Assembly: GCA_951217055.1 (NCBI GenBank)
Contig: OX578282.1
Span: 56,613,311 to 56,677,310, forward strand
DNA: 64,000 nt
DNA from: Gerris lacustris
Taxonomy: Eukaryota; Arthropoda; Insecta; Hemiptera; Gerridae
Reading direction: 5' to 3'
The notes under the pieces were generated by a model that had not been told where the DNA came from, ran no database searches, and worked only from the letters and a program-made list of their open reading frames with translations. This document shows, in pieces, positions 50,985 to 63,472 of the stretch; the stretch's first letter is position 1; every line of letters starts with the position of its first letter. The translations under genes were made by a program, and so were the position numbers.

Positions 50985-51600
50985 TAATTTCAAGATAAAA
51001 ATAATTTTTTATACACTACGTTTTTAAATTTTCTGTTGAATCGTATGTAATGTTGATAATATAATTGTTATTGTTATATAATATATAATGTTAGTGAAGA
51101 AAAATAGTTCCGAATTTATTTACTTCACATAAATGACAACCATCTCGAGAGCTGATCTTAAACCTATAAAAGGACAAATCTTTGTACAACGGATCTCCCC
51201 AACACCACATCTAAAGCGTGCCATCGATATATTTGAAATAATATGAATAATATAATCGATAAATATTATAATCGATATTTCCTGTTTTGCTGGCATTCAA
51301 TGTTTATCTATCACAAATTTGAGACCCGTCAAAATGAAGATTGTGTAAATATGGGACATGGCAAAACAAATAAAATAACTTGCGGATTTTTTCCGAACTA
51401 ACTTTTCGTTCAGCAAAATTTGATGAAAACCAATTAAATTCTGCTGAAAGATGGCTAAAAGTATTAAAATAATACATTGTCATCGTGTTCTGAGCTATGC
51501 TAAAAGTTTCAAATGTCTAGCTATTCGGGAAGATTGCCAGATTTATACCGGACAAACAAACAAACAAGAAAGCAAGCTAATAAAATCGCAGTAATAAATA
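50985..51600 (-). repeat. Dispersed repeat family B, copy 2
   Basis: Reverse complement of 57790-58470, including the GGTGTTGGGGAGATCC segment that copy 1 lacks. It ends in CCGGACAAACAAACAAACAA. Confidence 0.75.
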
Positions 51601-52760
51601 AAAATAATGTATTATTCTTTTTTTAAAAATGATAATGAGCAGGAGAGGCCACTTTAGTGGCCTCCGAAGTGAGGAAAAGTTCCGAGGTAGTATTTTTTTA
51701 TAAATTTAAACCGCGCAAATTCTTGCTGTCACAATATTCTAAAACGAAAAGAACCCAGTCAAATCTAATTAATTTAGATCCAAGAGAGTGTAAAAGGACT
51801 CTGATTAGGTTTTCTCGACCTTTTTTTCTACCTCGTGTATTCAATATTTTCCCTTCTCCGAACAAAAATGGAAGTAATATAATTTGATTATAAATATTGA
51901 TCTGATTATTTGATTTTATCGAGTTTAATAAAAAAAGGAACCTTCCTCTCCCATATTTCGCTTTCGGTAAAAGTAAAAAAATATCACTTTTTTTATAGCC
52001 CACCCAAAAAATAATAAAAATCGGATGTTAATAATAAAAAAATACATGTATATTTTCGAGAGAAAAAAATTAACTGCCTTGTAAAACGCAAGGCATTTAT
52101 TTATACCGTATAGACATTTTATGATGTTATGAAATAGCTCCCCCTAGCAGTCCTATACCGAAGTTTTATTACATATTTTAACGCATGCGCACATAACATT
52201 TTTTTAACGCATGCCCAGTTAGGATCATTATGTGATTCGAAGGGAGAATTTCAATATTGTGTTTTTTTTTTTATTATTATTCATTTAATTTGTTTTATAA
52301 ATATGTAATCTGTCAGTATAGATTTGAGTTTTTTTTTATTAACTCCAAATAAAAATATTATTGTTTTTAATACTCTTGATAAAAGGTTAACAAAAAATAC
52401 ATAACTTTGACATTAAACATTTTGTTAGAACAATTGTAAGTACTTATTGTCATTATTAAAAAAAAAAAGATGACCTCTTTTTAGTTAACTTATGCTTGCT
52501 TTTGAGTCCGAGTAAGTTATGTGGTTGATTATTATTATTTTTATTAGAGTTAACAAGATATTTAACAGATGTTGCGTGCTCGAATGAGAATCATAATAAA
52601 AACTGTACACGAGATTGTTGTTTTGATGATAATGATATTCTGATAATTAATGTATATATACGAAATGTATACAATAGTAGTTACCACGGATACATTTTTG
52701 TTATAACATAGATACTAGGTATACACTTTTCAGTTTTAAAACAACTGTTCAAAATTAAAT
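51601..52760. other. AT-rich DNA without recognised gene
   Basis: Overlapping frames on both strands at 51657-52003 show no domain. Nothing else is supported. Confidence 0.45.
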
Positions 52761-52761
52761 A

Positions 52762-53330
52762 AAAAAAATCGGTCTGAGACAACTCAGACAAACTTTCACA
52801 TATAATATATGAATTCATAATTTCTTAGCCCAGTGCTTTCAATTTATTAGTTTTCGTATATGTTCATTTAATTATTATTGAACATTTCATCATAATTTAT
52901 CATAAAAATAACTTCTGGGCAGGGAATCGAACCCGGGCTCTCTCCGTTCGCGTTTTAAGCTATTTTCTCAGGAACTAGATTTTTCCGGGAAAACGGCTTA
53001 TATTGTTAGATTCGTATTTAAATGGACTACATTTTAGAATTTTTTAATCAAAATCGTCTGAACCGTTTTTGAGAAATAATTTTTTTCTCGATTTATTATA
53101 GTTTTTTGGAGGTAGCGTCCCCCAAATTTTCAGCTAAAATTAATTTCTCGATTTGCCTCGGGGTAGGTTTTTGTGAACATGTGTGCCAAATTTCGTCAAA
53201 ATTTGCCCAGTAGTTTAGGCTCCAGCACAGACGACAGACAGACATTTTTTAAAAACCACTTTTTTGGACTCACAAAAGGTGTAAATCCATCAAAATCGAA
53301 TTTTCTCGCCATCACAATACTTAGTAATAT
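52762..53330 (+). repeat. Family E, copy 2, with tRNA-like segment
   Basis: It matches 63473-64000 from ATCGGTCTGAGACAACTCAG onward. At 52918-52955 the minus strand contains AGAGCCCGGGTTCGATTCCC, a tRNA T-arm/B-box. The right part has GACAGACAGACATTTTTTAA. The family may be a tRNA-linked SINE or a composite. The 79-codon frame from 53173 lies inside it. Confidence 0.7.
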
Positions 53331-53785
53331 ACTTACTAATCAAGATGTAGGAGCTTATTTCTTACTCTCTTTTTCTTTATTTATCATCTTTAGTGTAGGT
53401 AGTTCAATTTAAAAGCATTGAAATTATTTAGTCGGCTCGATCGAGATGATATAGATTAGCTAAAGCCTAGTCAATAAAAACTAAAATTATGATATTTTTT
53501 ATAGCCTGTTGTTATTGTTATTGTTGATGAATTGATTTTATTGATCGTGTTTTTGCCTTGAGATAACTGCACGACAAACACCCTTAAGATGCTTGCAGTA
53601 ATAGATAAGAAACATCGAACTTCATATTTTTCGTGAAAACTTCAGGTTTCACCGAATACCAAATATGTTGTGCCAAATGGCTAATCGTAATGGTACTCCG
53701 GCAAACAATTAAGTAATGAAAAACATACTCTAAACCTCTCCTCCTTAAAGTAATGAGCAAGATATTACTTAATTTCAAATTTTGT

Positions 53786-53787
<2 letters not shown>
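53331..53787. other. AT-rich DNA without recognised gene
   Basis: Nothing supported. Confidence 0.5.

Positions 53788-53872
<85 letters not shown>
53788..53872. repeat. (TA)n microsatellite
   Basis: About 84 bp of uninterrupted TA repeats. The flanking open frames are IY-repeat artefacts. Confidence 0.95.
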
Positions 53873-53875
<3 letters not shown>

Positions 53876-55188
53876 GAAGTGAGAATGACAAATTTCACAA
53901 GAGCAATGCTATTTGTGTCCAAGGGAACGTATTACATTATATGATGGAGATAAAAAAAAAAACAATAAGTCACACAGCGACAAGTATAGCCTTATTTAAG
54001 GTAATCTAGATCGTACTTGAGTTACGCAGATTACACTCGATTTACTGCGAGTTACACTTAAGACACATAAAATATTGTCGACTTTGATATTTACAAGTTG
54101 TTAAGCAGGTGACGGGTGACCACACATGCCGAATAAAAATTCAACCTGTTAGCTCAACTTGAAGGCCGTATGTACCTATTGTGACAATAAGTAAGGGATC
54201 GTTAATAACCGATAACTTATTGGAGTAGATCCAAGGTTTCGACTTGTTTAATCTGTTTATTTACTGGGCAATGTCATAAGTAAAATTAATATCTCACAAG
54301 ACCATAGTCGTAATCTCAACCGTATTGAGAATTCCATAACGTTCACCCTATTTATAAATCATTAAAAAAATGCCCCCCTATTGTATATCGGACTACACAG
54401 AAGAAAATATTAAGGGCATGATAAATGTAACTCGTAAATTAACATCGGTTGTTACAGTGTTTTTGCTTCCATACGAAAACCAGTTTGAGTTCATAACATA
54501 AGGAAGAATTTGAAATTATATAAAATTAATATCATATTTAGGACTGCATCGTATTCTCTCTTAGTATATAAAAAAGTTTGAAATAATAATTAGATTGTCG
54601 CATTTGATAAGAATGTATTTAATCTTTACAGCAAAAAGCAAGGGCATTTTATACGATTCAATATGAAACAAGAAAAATTAAGTCAAAACAATTTTTGAGC
54701 ATGTTAAATAAATCATATGATATGCATTACAAGTTGAACATGCTATTTAAGACATAAAAGAATTTAAAAATAAGTAACTTTATTCCAACGAACTTAAAAT
54801 TCAGAACATTATCATTATTTTAAAGCATAAATTTATGAATTCTATAAGATTTTTTTTTTTTTTTAATTTAATTATACTCTGTATTTTCCTTTTTTAACAA
54901 TTAATTAGATTTCTGTTTTTCGTTTATTTCAACATTACAATATACTATACAATACAAGCAATACAGATAATAATGATTGTGGAGTATTTGTAATTTGTAG
55001 CATGAAATGACTAGATGTAAGATTCTGTCCAGTGACAGCACTTACTGGTATGTTAAATAGATAAGTAAAAAATTATAAATAGAAAAAATACATTTTTAAC
55101 AACTCAATTAGCATGTCTCTTGGCCGTGGCACTGGCCAAGCCACTGGCTAAGGCGCCGAGGAGGATTGCCAGGGATGTAAGTGAGCGT
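53873..55188. other. AT-rich DNA without recognised gene
   Basis: Nothing supported. A poly-T run lies near 54850-54865. Confidence 0.5.
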
Positions 55189-55426
55189 AGGTAAGTGGGA
55201 GGAGTCCCTCAATGTTATAACAAACATTGAAGATGTGTTAAGCACAATGTTGCCTGAAGTCTGGGCAATTCTCTTGCAAGTATTGAATTGTTTGCAAGGA
55301 GCGATGGGACGGAGTAACATCTTGCATAAACTATAATTTAGCATTTGATCTTTAATTTCAAGCAAAATTGTGCTTAACCTATCTTCAATTTTTGTTATAA
55401 CACTGAGGGACCCCTCCCACTTACCT
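55189..55426. repeat. Inverted repeat, 64-bp arms
   Basis: The arms at 55189-55252 and 55363-55426 (AGGTAAGTGGGAGG and its complement at the outer edges) pair with about 8 mismatches around a 110-nt loop. The minus-strand frame at 55108-55365 overlaps them and shows no domain. Confidence 0.75.
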
Positions 55427-56553
55427 AAAAAGACCCCCCCCCCCCTTCCACCATATGGTAATTTATTCTATCAAAACTATAATACCAGACAAGATCACTA
55501 CCCGGACGACTTTTTTTAAGACACTATTTCAAACCGTCATTGTGCTTTCACCCATCGTTTTTAAAGTTATAGATATGAAATTAAAAGTAGAAGAATGTAG
55601 TTTTCAGACCCCGCAAACCTAAAATCTCTATCTACTACAGAAGCTGAGCTATAAGCCCACCATGTATGAGTAATTTGTTGTATTGTGTAATTTTGGAGTG
55701 AGTGTTGGACATAAGTTTTTAAAAAGGTTATAGCGTCTGTTAGTGTCTTGCCTTTTTATTTTTGTGTGATTTGACCATGTTAAAACAGAAAATAGTTTTA
55801 AGTTTTAATAAATAGGAGATCGGTTATGCTACACATATATTAATGCGATTAAATAGGTTACACGTCATGAACTAACTTTTACTCGAGCATAAAGACAGCA
55901 AGATATAGCTAAACTGTTTATTCAAACACTTATAAACACATAAAAATAAGAATTATCTAAAAACACGAGTCAAACTTCAAAAGCATAAGTTTATTGACAC
56001 AAGGGATAACACAATCAACATTTCATTAATATTAATTAATTTGATACTAGAGTACCTCAAAGTACCGGCCAAAAAACATTCTAGTTTAGAAGTCTTCGGT
56101 ATTTAAGTGGTGCATACTAACTACCCAAAAATATTTTGACTTGTCGACTTCATTATTGACATGAGACGGAAACTAGTACAACAAAAATACTGTTTCAATC
56201 GAAAGCTTTAAGATTAATTGTAGAAACTCATTATGGTTGCGGTTGTGTAACAGTAAAATGTAAAACTGTACTCAAAGCAATGAGAGATTGATTAATATGG
56301 TAATATACATTCAAAGTCCTTAAAAAAACTCATAAAAAAAACAACAATCTAACTAAAGATTGTTATATCCGCTTTAAATAAGTGTATACATTTGCTATAT
56401 AAGACATTATCAATGAGCTGTATGGTTTTATATTAATTAATTCACATTGAAATTAGAAAATCTAGCATGTATTTATTTTTTTTCAAAGACAATAACGGTA
56501 ACCAGATGTATACCAAGTCGTATCTAGGTAATCTAACTTGTGATATAGGACAA
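55427..56553. other. AT-rich DNA without recognised gene
   Basis: A C run lies at about 55432-55445. No gene seen. Confidence 0.45.
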
Positions 56554-56751
56554 CTATAAATGATTAGGAGGTGATATGTCTCCCATTTTCTTCATTTCCT
56601 TTTGGAAATGAAGGAGCGAGTCACGGATAGGAAGAGATAAAGGAGCTAAAGGTCTAGACCGGGTGTAATCTGTGTCAGGGTTAAGATTGGGTTGAGTTTT
56701 TCCACAGCTGTCAGGTGGTACAAGCTCCGCGGTACAGGTGACACACCGTCT
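56554..56751 (-). CDS. Candidate exon, function unknown
   Basis: A minus-strand frame open from about 56760 down to a stop at 56554. The residue mix is well balanced (CGKTQPNLNPDTDYTRSRP, then a KEMKKMGDISPPNHL end) and unlike the A/T frames elsewhere. There is no ATG at the start, so it would need to be an internal or last exon. An AATAAA-like signal lies about 80 bases beyond the stop on the same strand. I do not recognise the protein. Chance openness in a GC-richer patch remains possible. Confidence 0.25.
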   Translation of the reverse strand, partial: RRCVTCTAELVPPDSCGKTQPNLNPDTDYTRSRPLAPLSLPIRDSLLHFQKEMKKMGDISPPNHL

Positions 56752-56754
56752 CAA

Positions 56755-57007
56755 GTCATCTCAAGGTTTTCACCTTGGTTTCCCCACCTTAACCTCACCC
56801 TCCAAACGGAGTTTTCCTTCTTACAAGAGAAACATGGGAGTTGGTAACTGCGGTTCCTGGGTACGCTCTCTCAGCTGGAACCACCCTTGGCACTACCAAC
56901 TAGTCTTCCAAGGTCAAGACGATTTTCTCAACAACTTGAGAAACACCGTGCAGTGTTTTCAACCGAAACCAACCTCTTTGAAATCCTTCTCCAACGTAGA
57001 AAAATAG
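56755..57007. other. High-complexity block open on both strands
   Basis: The plus frame 56738-57007 has 89 codons. The minus strand is also nearly open, with only one stop in about 75 codons. I cannot tell which, if either, is coding. Confidence 0.25.
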
Positions 57008-57353
57008 CTAAAAAGGAAAGCAAACAAAAATAATACTATAACATTTATTGGCTTAGTCTTTAATGTCTTCGAGTAACCATCTCAAGTGAACAGATTCCAA
57101 ACAAACTAATTATTGCACAAATAGTATGAATATAGTAGCCGTAAAACAAAATGTCTCGTCATACCCGTCTCTAATCAGTAATCAGTAGTAACCTCGGAGG
57201 AGAGATGTCTTTCTTCACCTTGACTGCTCAATAACATTCTGATATAATTCGTAAAAAGATTCGAAACAAATTATTTGAGAAAATATTTCAGAAACATTCA
57301 GGGTTTCAATCAAATCTATCCAATATGCAATCTTAAAAGTATTTGTACAAGGT
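57008..57353. other. DNA without recognised gene
   Basis: Nothing supported. Confidence 0.5.
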
Positions 57354-57459
57354 GCGCCTTTGTGACATAAAATAATTCCTTGAAGACTGTCATAATACTT
57401 TAATTTGCGCCTTTAAGACATAAAATAATTCCTTGAAGACTGTCATAATACTTTAATTT
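57354..57459. repeat. 53-bp tandem duplication
   Basis: Two head-to-tail 53-bp copies starting GCGCCTTT and differing at two positions (TGTGACAT versus TAAGACAT contexts). Confidence 0.95.
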
Positions 57460-57789
57460 GAATTCATTTTTCTTTAATATAGAGTAAAAACTCCATCAAA
57501 ATATTTCCTTTTGAAATTGAATTGATAGTTAAGAGGTAGTAAAGATAGTTCAGGTGACTTGCTGATACACACATGAAAGAATTCTGTTGAGTTCTAGGAA
57601 TGTAATTTGCACCTCTGCGACAAGTGTGTTCGGTAAAGAATTCGAGAGCGATACACAAAATTTCGATACAGACAACCGTCGCGTCGGTACATTTACATAG
57701 ATACACATAAGACATTGATCTGAATAGGATTCTTAAGCAAAAATTTTGGAGCAATGGAATAATTCACCAATCAACAAGGATTTTTACTG
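57460..57789. other. DNA without recognised gene
   Basis: The minus-strand frame at 57464-57754 (96 codons) has no family signature that I know. Confidence 0.4.
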
Positions 57790-58470
57790 CGTTTTTATTA
57801 ACTTGGTTTCTTGTTTGTTTGTCCGGTGCAAATCTGGCAATCGATTTCTAACTAACTTCCCGAATAGCTAGACATTTGAAACTTTTAGCATAGCTCAGAA
57901 CACGATGACAATGCATTATTTTAATACTTTTAGCCATCTTTTAGCAGAATTAATTTGTTTTCAGTAGAATTTGCAGTGTGAAAAGTTAGTTCGGAAAAAA
58001 ATCCGCATGTTATTTTATTTGTTTTGCCATATCCAATATTTACAATCTTCATTTTGACGGGTTTCCAATTTGTGATATTTATCTCTGAGATTTTTATAAA
58101 TAAAAGATAAACATCGAATGACAGCAAAATAGGAAATATATCGATTATATTATTTATCGATTATATTATTTATATTATTCAATTTATCGATGGCACGGTT
58201 TAGATTTGGTGTTGGGGAGATCCGTTGTACAAAGATTTGTCCTTTTATAGGTTTAAGATCAGCTCTCTAGATGATTGTCATTTATGTAAATAAATTCAGA
58301 ACTATTTTTTTTTTTTTTTTTTACTAACATTACATATTATATAACAAGAACAATTATATTATCATATGATCATTACAATTACTATGATATCATTACAACA
58401 TTACATATGATTCAACAGAAAATTTAAGAACGTAGTTTATAAAAAGTTCTTTTTATCTTGAAATTATTTA
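57790..58470 (+). repeat. Dispersed repeat family B, copy 3
   Basis: Direct copy of the family at 8738-9275, with the additional segment around 58195-58285 shared with the 51-kb copy. Confidence 0.75.
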
Positions 58471-58765
58471 CATGTTTTTATTTAACTTGCAATGATCGTA
58501 TGTATGTTGGGGTCAAATCTTGCAACTGAATTTTAAAGCAGTTATCCTCAACCGATTGAATTGAAATTTCGCATACACGTTTAGTTTTGATGACAATGCA
58601 TAGTTATCGCTAGGTGACGTCATACTAAATCTAATATGGTGGACAGCCCAAGATGGTGGACTTGTTATTTTTTAAGCACGCCTATGATATGGGTATCAAA
58701 TGAAAGGGTTTGCTGAGAAGAACACGAAATAAAAGCGTTTTAATTTTTTTTTTTTTTTTTTACTA
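58471..58765. repeat. Probable old repeat, single copy here
   Basis: It has the character of a dispersed element: GTGACGTCAT, then ATATGGTGGACAGCCCAAGA, then ATATGGGTATCAAATGAAAG, and a terminal T run. The GGGTATCAAATGAAAGG string is familiar from animal repeats. Class unknown. Confidence 0.3.
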
Positions 58766-59720
58766 TTAATTTATTACATATAATCTAATCTCTAGAAATA
58801 TAGTGATACAATCTAAACACATTTTTGTTTCTTGTAAATAATGTTTAAAATTACATCTTAAAAGTGAAATCATAACATAGCATTTCTATCTTTCCAGAAT
58901 GAAATAATAAAATGAATCGAATAAAAATAAAGAAAGATTAAAAGTATCCTTGACCAAATTGATAAAGAAAAAAAAGCAAACTATTACTTAAGCAAAAAAG
59001 GACTAGGCAAATAGGTAAACACCAAACAATGATAAACCTGAGAAAACAATTCCATGCGCATAGTAATAAGACCTTACGAAATATTCGACAAATGACAAAG
59101 AATAATTCTACAATGAATTTGTATTTGGATCTATCAAAACGCAATACGATTAAAGAAAATGTTATAACCATTTAACTCTATTGAAATAAGGGCGACAATT
59201 ATTCCCAGCACTTGATCCCCCCCTCCCAAAAAAAGCCTGTTATGAAAATAAAACAATGGTTATTTCTATATTTTAACCTCTTTATATTTAGACTAGAAAC
59301 TGGCTTTTATGTTTAGAAGGCATAAAAGTCATGAATAATAGCACTAGTTGAGTACTTTTGATTGTTTTATTTCGGCCTCGCACCATTTCGTTTCACACGG
59401 TACTCAAACAAGTGTAAAGAACCCTCTCAGTTAAATAGGCAACTAAGACCTTTACAGCATTCACGCAGAGGTTCTTTTTTAATACAATATTAATGCTCGA
59501 ATAATTTGTAAAGTACATTTTTTCTTTAATTTAAAACTAGCTCTTATTCTCAGAATCAAAAAGTACTCAATAAAAAATACCTATATTAAAAAGGACATTC
59601 TATTCTATTGTATTCCAAGTTTAATTCTTATATACGTTGTATGATTACGATGGAATTTAGTTTTTTAAGTGAACGAATGTTACTAATTTAATTTTTAGTC
59701 AAAATATACTTATAATTATT

Positions 59721-59722
<2 letters not shown>
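58766..59722. other. AT-rich DNA without recognised gene
   Basis: The minus-strand frame at 58938-59171 has a hydrophobic A/T-biased composition and is not called. Confidence 0.5.

Positions 59723-59815
<93 letters not shown>
59723..59815. repeat. (TA)n microsatellite
   Basis: About 92 bp of uninterrupted TA repeats. Confidence 0.95.
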
Positions 59816-59818
<3 letters not shown>

Positions 59819-60217
59819 ATAAAATAAATTAGATTGTAAAGGAGCCTTCCGATTTTTATAGGTGAAGGTTAGGAAAACAAGCAATTAGTTACACAATATT
59901 TATAACACACTTCGTGGTCAAAAAAATTATAGAAAGCCTGTCTCCAACAAATATAAATAGAAAACTTTATTATTATGATTACCTTATTATTATGTTATCA
60001 ATAATAATAGTGATAATAATAAAAGTGAACATGGACTAAAATAAAGCATGTTATAGAGCAGAAACATTGACTAAAAGAAATTATATTGCAGAACAGATAC
60101 ATTGACTAAAATTGACTAAATTAGTCCGAATTATGCCTTTCTATCAAAGAATATAAATGATTCTGCCACGAATGTGAGTATGTATATAAGTTTAATGTTT
60201 ATTAATAACATTAAAGG
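59816..60217. other. AT-rich DNA without recognised gene
   Basis: Nothing supported, apart from a short duplicated TTGACTAAAATTGACTAAA near 60102-60120. Confidence 0.5.
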
Positions 60218-60398
60218 TTTTTTACTTTTCTATAAATTAAAGGAAAGTATTGTTTCCACCCAAAAAAATTGAAACTGATATTTTGACGAAATTATCCGTT
60301 TTGAGCATTTTTAAGACGATTTGAGTGGTTTTTAGCTGGATGTCTGTCTGTCTGTGTCACGCATAACACCCGCAGTTTTTAAGGTAGAGAATTGAAAC
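60218..60398 (+). repeat. Dispersed repeat family D, copy 2 (partial)
   Basis: It matches the first 200 bp of the copy at 50342-50980, up to TTTTTAAGGTAGAGAATTGA, then diverges. Confidence 0.7.
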
Positions 60399-61270
60399 AT
60401 TCTAATGAGTCAGCAAAAAAGTTAGAGTTTTCTACGAATAAACTCACGTAAGTTCCAACACTTCTAAAATACATATTTAAAGGTCTTGTAATAAATAAAC
60501 AATATTGTTTAATCGCCGAGCGAAATAATTATATATGAAAAATAAGTTTTTTAACCGTCGTTACTCACCCGACTATATTTAGCTGGAAAGTTAAACGACT
60601 ATCTTTTCCCTATCTGACTATGGAGCCAAATTTGTCCTAACTAAGGGCAGATTTAGGACTTGGAAAAGGACTAAGATTCAAAATCTCCTGAAAATAATAG
60701 CTTCCAAGGGTATTAAGGACCCCCAAAGGACTTAACAAACAACTCAGATTTACCAACTTATTTTACGAGAAAAGGATGAAACTTAAATATGGTTTCTATA
60801 AATATGTTTTATTTTATGATATATTTAATGAGACTTTCTCAAATCCTTTGTATATAAGGTTGGTTGTTCAGATTATATTTATTAAATCTCTATCATTAAT
60901 TAAAGTTTAAAGTTAATTTAATGACGGGGATTTTATCTTTGAAATAATTTGTCAAAATGCAAACAGAAATCTGTTAAATTGAAATTTCATATTTAGGGGT
61001 TCAGCCCTGCTTGAATGGAAACTAATTTATATGGTAATTTTAGTTTAATTGATAAATAATTATTAATTAATATTAATAAATAAATAATAATAATGTTATT
61101 TTTATTATTCTTATAGCTTTCCCATAGTTAATAATAATTATAATTTGATTTAAACTATTTTAAATACCATTTTTGTCATATCTCCAAGAGAAAAAACACT
61201 TTACTAGTGAGAAAAATAACTTTTATTGTAAATTTCCAAGACATAAGTACATGATTTTTCAAAATTAATA
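60399..61270. other. AT-rich DNA without recognised gene
   Basis: Nothing supported. Confidence 0.5.
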
Positions 61271-61840
61271 GTACATAACGCGTCGAGTGCGGAAAGTAGC
61301 ATTTTGCATGCGAGGGTGGAGTTTGCACCCGAGCGACAGCGAAGTTAGTAAAACCACACGAGCAATGCAAAATGCCGTTTTCGCAAGAGTTGCGTACCGT
61401 ACTTTATCTACGATTGTTAGATTTAAATAATAAATACAGAAAAAAATAAACTTCCTGTATACAAGTTCGTATTTCTCTTTTGATAAAGATAACATTAATT
61501 TATTAGTTGTATTTTGTGCCGAATTATTTCGGGAGGCGTATTATTCTCCTAATGTTCGTTATAATAATTTAAATCACTCCTTGATTTTCAGAAAAAACTC
61601 GATATAGAAGTTACTTTTATTAAACAAACAGCAAATTAGTCTTGTTAAATGTAAACAAACTCGCTAATCGTGCGAAAAGCTGAAGAATTCCTCTTCTTTA
61701 CCGCGCTAGCGTGGTAAAGAAGAGGAATTCTTCAGAACTATGAGACGCGCATGCGCAATGAATACAAGTACGTAATTAATCACTTTCTACGCATCTAAAC
61801 AGAGATATAATGTTTATATTTCGTATCAATCGTAGATAAA
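61271..61840 (-). mobile_element. Miniature element with recombinase-gene start, copy 2
   Basis: Inverted copy of 30978-31547 with both modules: hairpin 61271-61403, main module to 61840, ending in CAATCGTAGATAAA. It keeps the GCGCATGCGC palindrome and a longer near-perfect palindrome at 61685-61730 (outer GAATTCCTCTTC). The ATG of copy 1 is lost. The minus strand keeps codons for PPEII near 61525-61540 and, after a frame shift, for LSKEKYELVYRKF near 61455-61495. The 76-codon minus frame at 61265-61495 joins the latter to terminal sequence. Confidence 0.65.
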
Positions 61841-63103
61841 ATTAGTTTCTATTCTAGGATGGCTGAACCCCAGAATATAAAATTTCAATTAAAAAAATGT
61901 TTAATCTTTTTCACCTATTAATGCGATACACGATACACTGTATATTTGACAAATAGATATATTACATAGAACACAAAAATTTTGAACAAAAAAGTTAAAT
62001 GATTTAGTTCCAACTAGTGCTATTACTTTCTATATTAATATCAGTATAGTATAGCATCAGAGTTTCCAGCAATGCAATTGTATTTGAACATTAGTTTCAT
62101 ACACAACACACACACACACACAGACATGCACTAGTTTATCTTATATTATATAATTTATCTTATAAATATTAAATTAGTTAATTATTATTGTTTATTGTTT
62201 ATTATTATTATTTTAATTAATATAATATTAAATTAAACCTAAAATAATAATATTAAACATTAATTCTAAATCTAACGATTTAGAATTAAAAATTTGGAAA
62301 TATAAATAAAAAAATATTGCATGAACAAAAAAAAGAAAAAAACAAAAACAAGATTATTGAGTCTGAAGTCAAAACTAATCTCGAAAAAACATTAAGAATT
62401 TATTCTTGTTTGTTATCTAGTAAAAAAAAATCGCATAACGTAAAAATAATTATTAAAGAGATTCGATCAAATCAATATAAAAGTTTGAAATTATAAAATC
62501 AACAGACAACCTTATAGACTGATTATGTAAATATTTTTCAGATCGAATGCCACACTATAAGAAGTAACTGGGCTTTAGGTAATTTAAAATTCATGTTATT
62601 CCAGTCCATGCTAGTGGATGAAATGTTCCTGTATCATGTATATTCTCTACTGACCCATTTAACTTTTAGATAAAGGTAGACTTAAATTATTACGGAAGCA
62701 TGCTCATTAGGCAACATAAACAATTCATTCAGTTTATTTTATACTATTCTTTTTACATAAATATTAAATTCTCATTTAAAGCAAGCTTATATAGGTATAT
62801 AAATATTTATTTAAAAATAAATTAGGGGACTCCCACCCCCTAGTCACTTCAATCGTCAACCTTAGAAAGGTGGTTATGCTTACCATTTATAATAGTTGCG
62901 ATTACCATAATACTATTATGTTATTAATATTAAAAAATAAATATATGATTTACCTATTATACTTGATAGAAAAAGAATAGTTAAGACAACCAACCTGAAA
63001 AATAAATAAAAAATAGTTATTAAAAAAAAAATCCCATTTAAATTATACTTAAAGGCAAATTTAGTAGTAAAATGGGTTTTAAAATATGTTTTACTTAGTT
63101 CAA
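61841..63103. other. AT-rich DNA without recognised gene
   Basis: A short (CA)n tract lies at 62106-62121. No gene seen. Confidence 0.5.
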
Positions 63104-63175
63104 GAAGATAAATACATACATACATACATACATACATACATACAGTTCAAGAAGATAAATACATACAAACATACA
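63104..63175. repeat. (CATA)n with duplicated flank
   Basis: TTCAAGAAGATAAATACATA occurs at 63098 and again at 63145, each followed by CATA repeats. Confidence 0.9.
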
Positions 63176-63472
63176 TCTATGAAAGAAGAACAAGCAATTA
63201 CAAAATTAGAACAAGCAAATACATCATTTGGATTATTATTTTTTTCTTTTTACATACTTAAGTCTCGGTTTGATTAATTTAAACTTTGTTTAATAATTTA
63301 TTTAAATGGAGTGTTATAAATAAAGGAAACTTCCACATTGTTGACGTTGCAACCAATAAACCCAGTCAGCCGGTCGTTTCAGCGAACGGGTCACAGCCAC
63401 CTAATCACTAACATGACCGTTTTTTCCATCCCGTTCGTTCTATCTGGTTATACGACTTGCGTTAAATATATG
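63176..63472. other. DNA without recognised gene
   Basis: The plus frame at 63338-63568 runs into family E and has no domain. Confidence 0.45.

Noticed and set aside
53584..54009. Frames of 63-112 codons on both strands
   Set aside because: Each is built on the (TA)n tract, which reads as an IY repeat.
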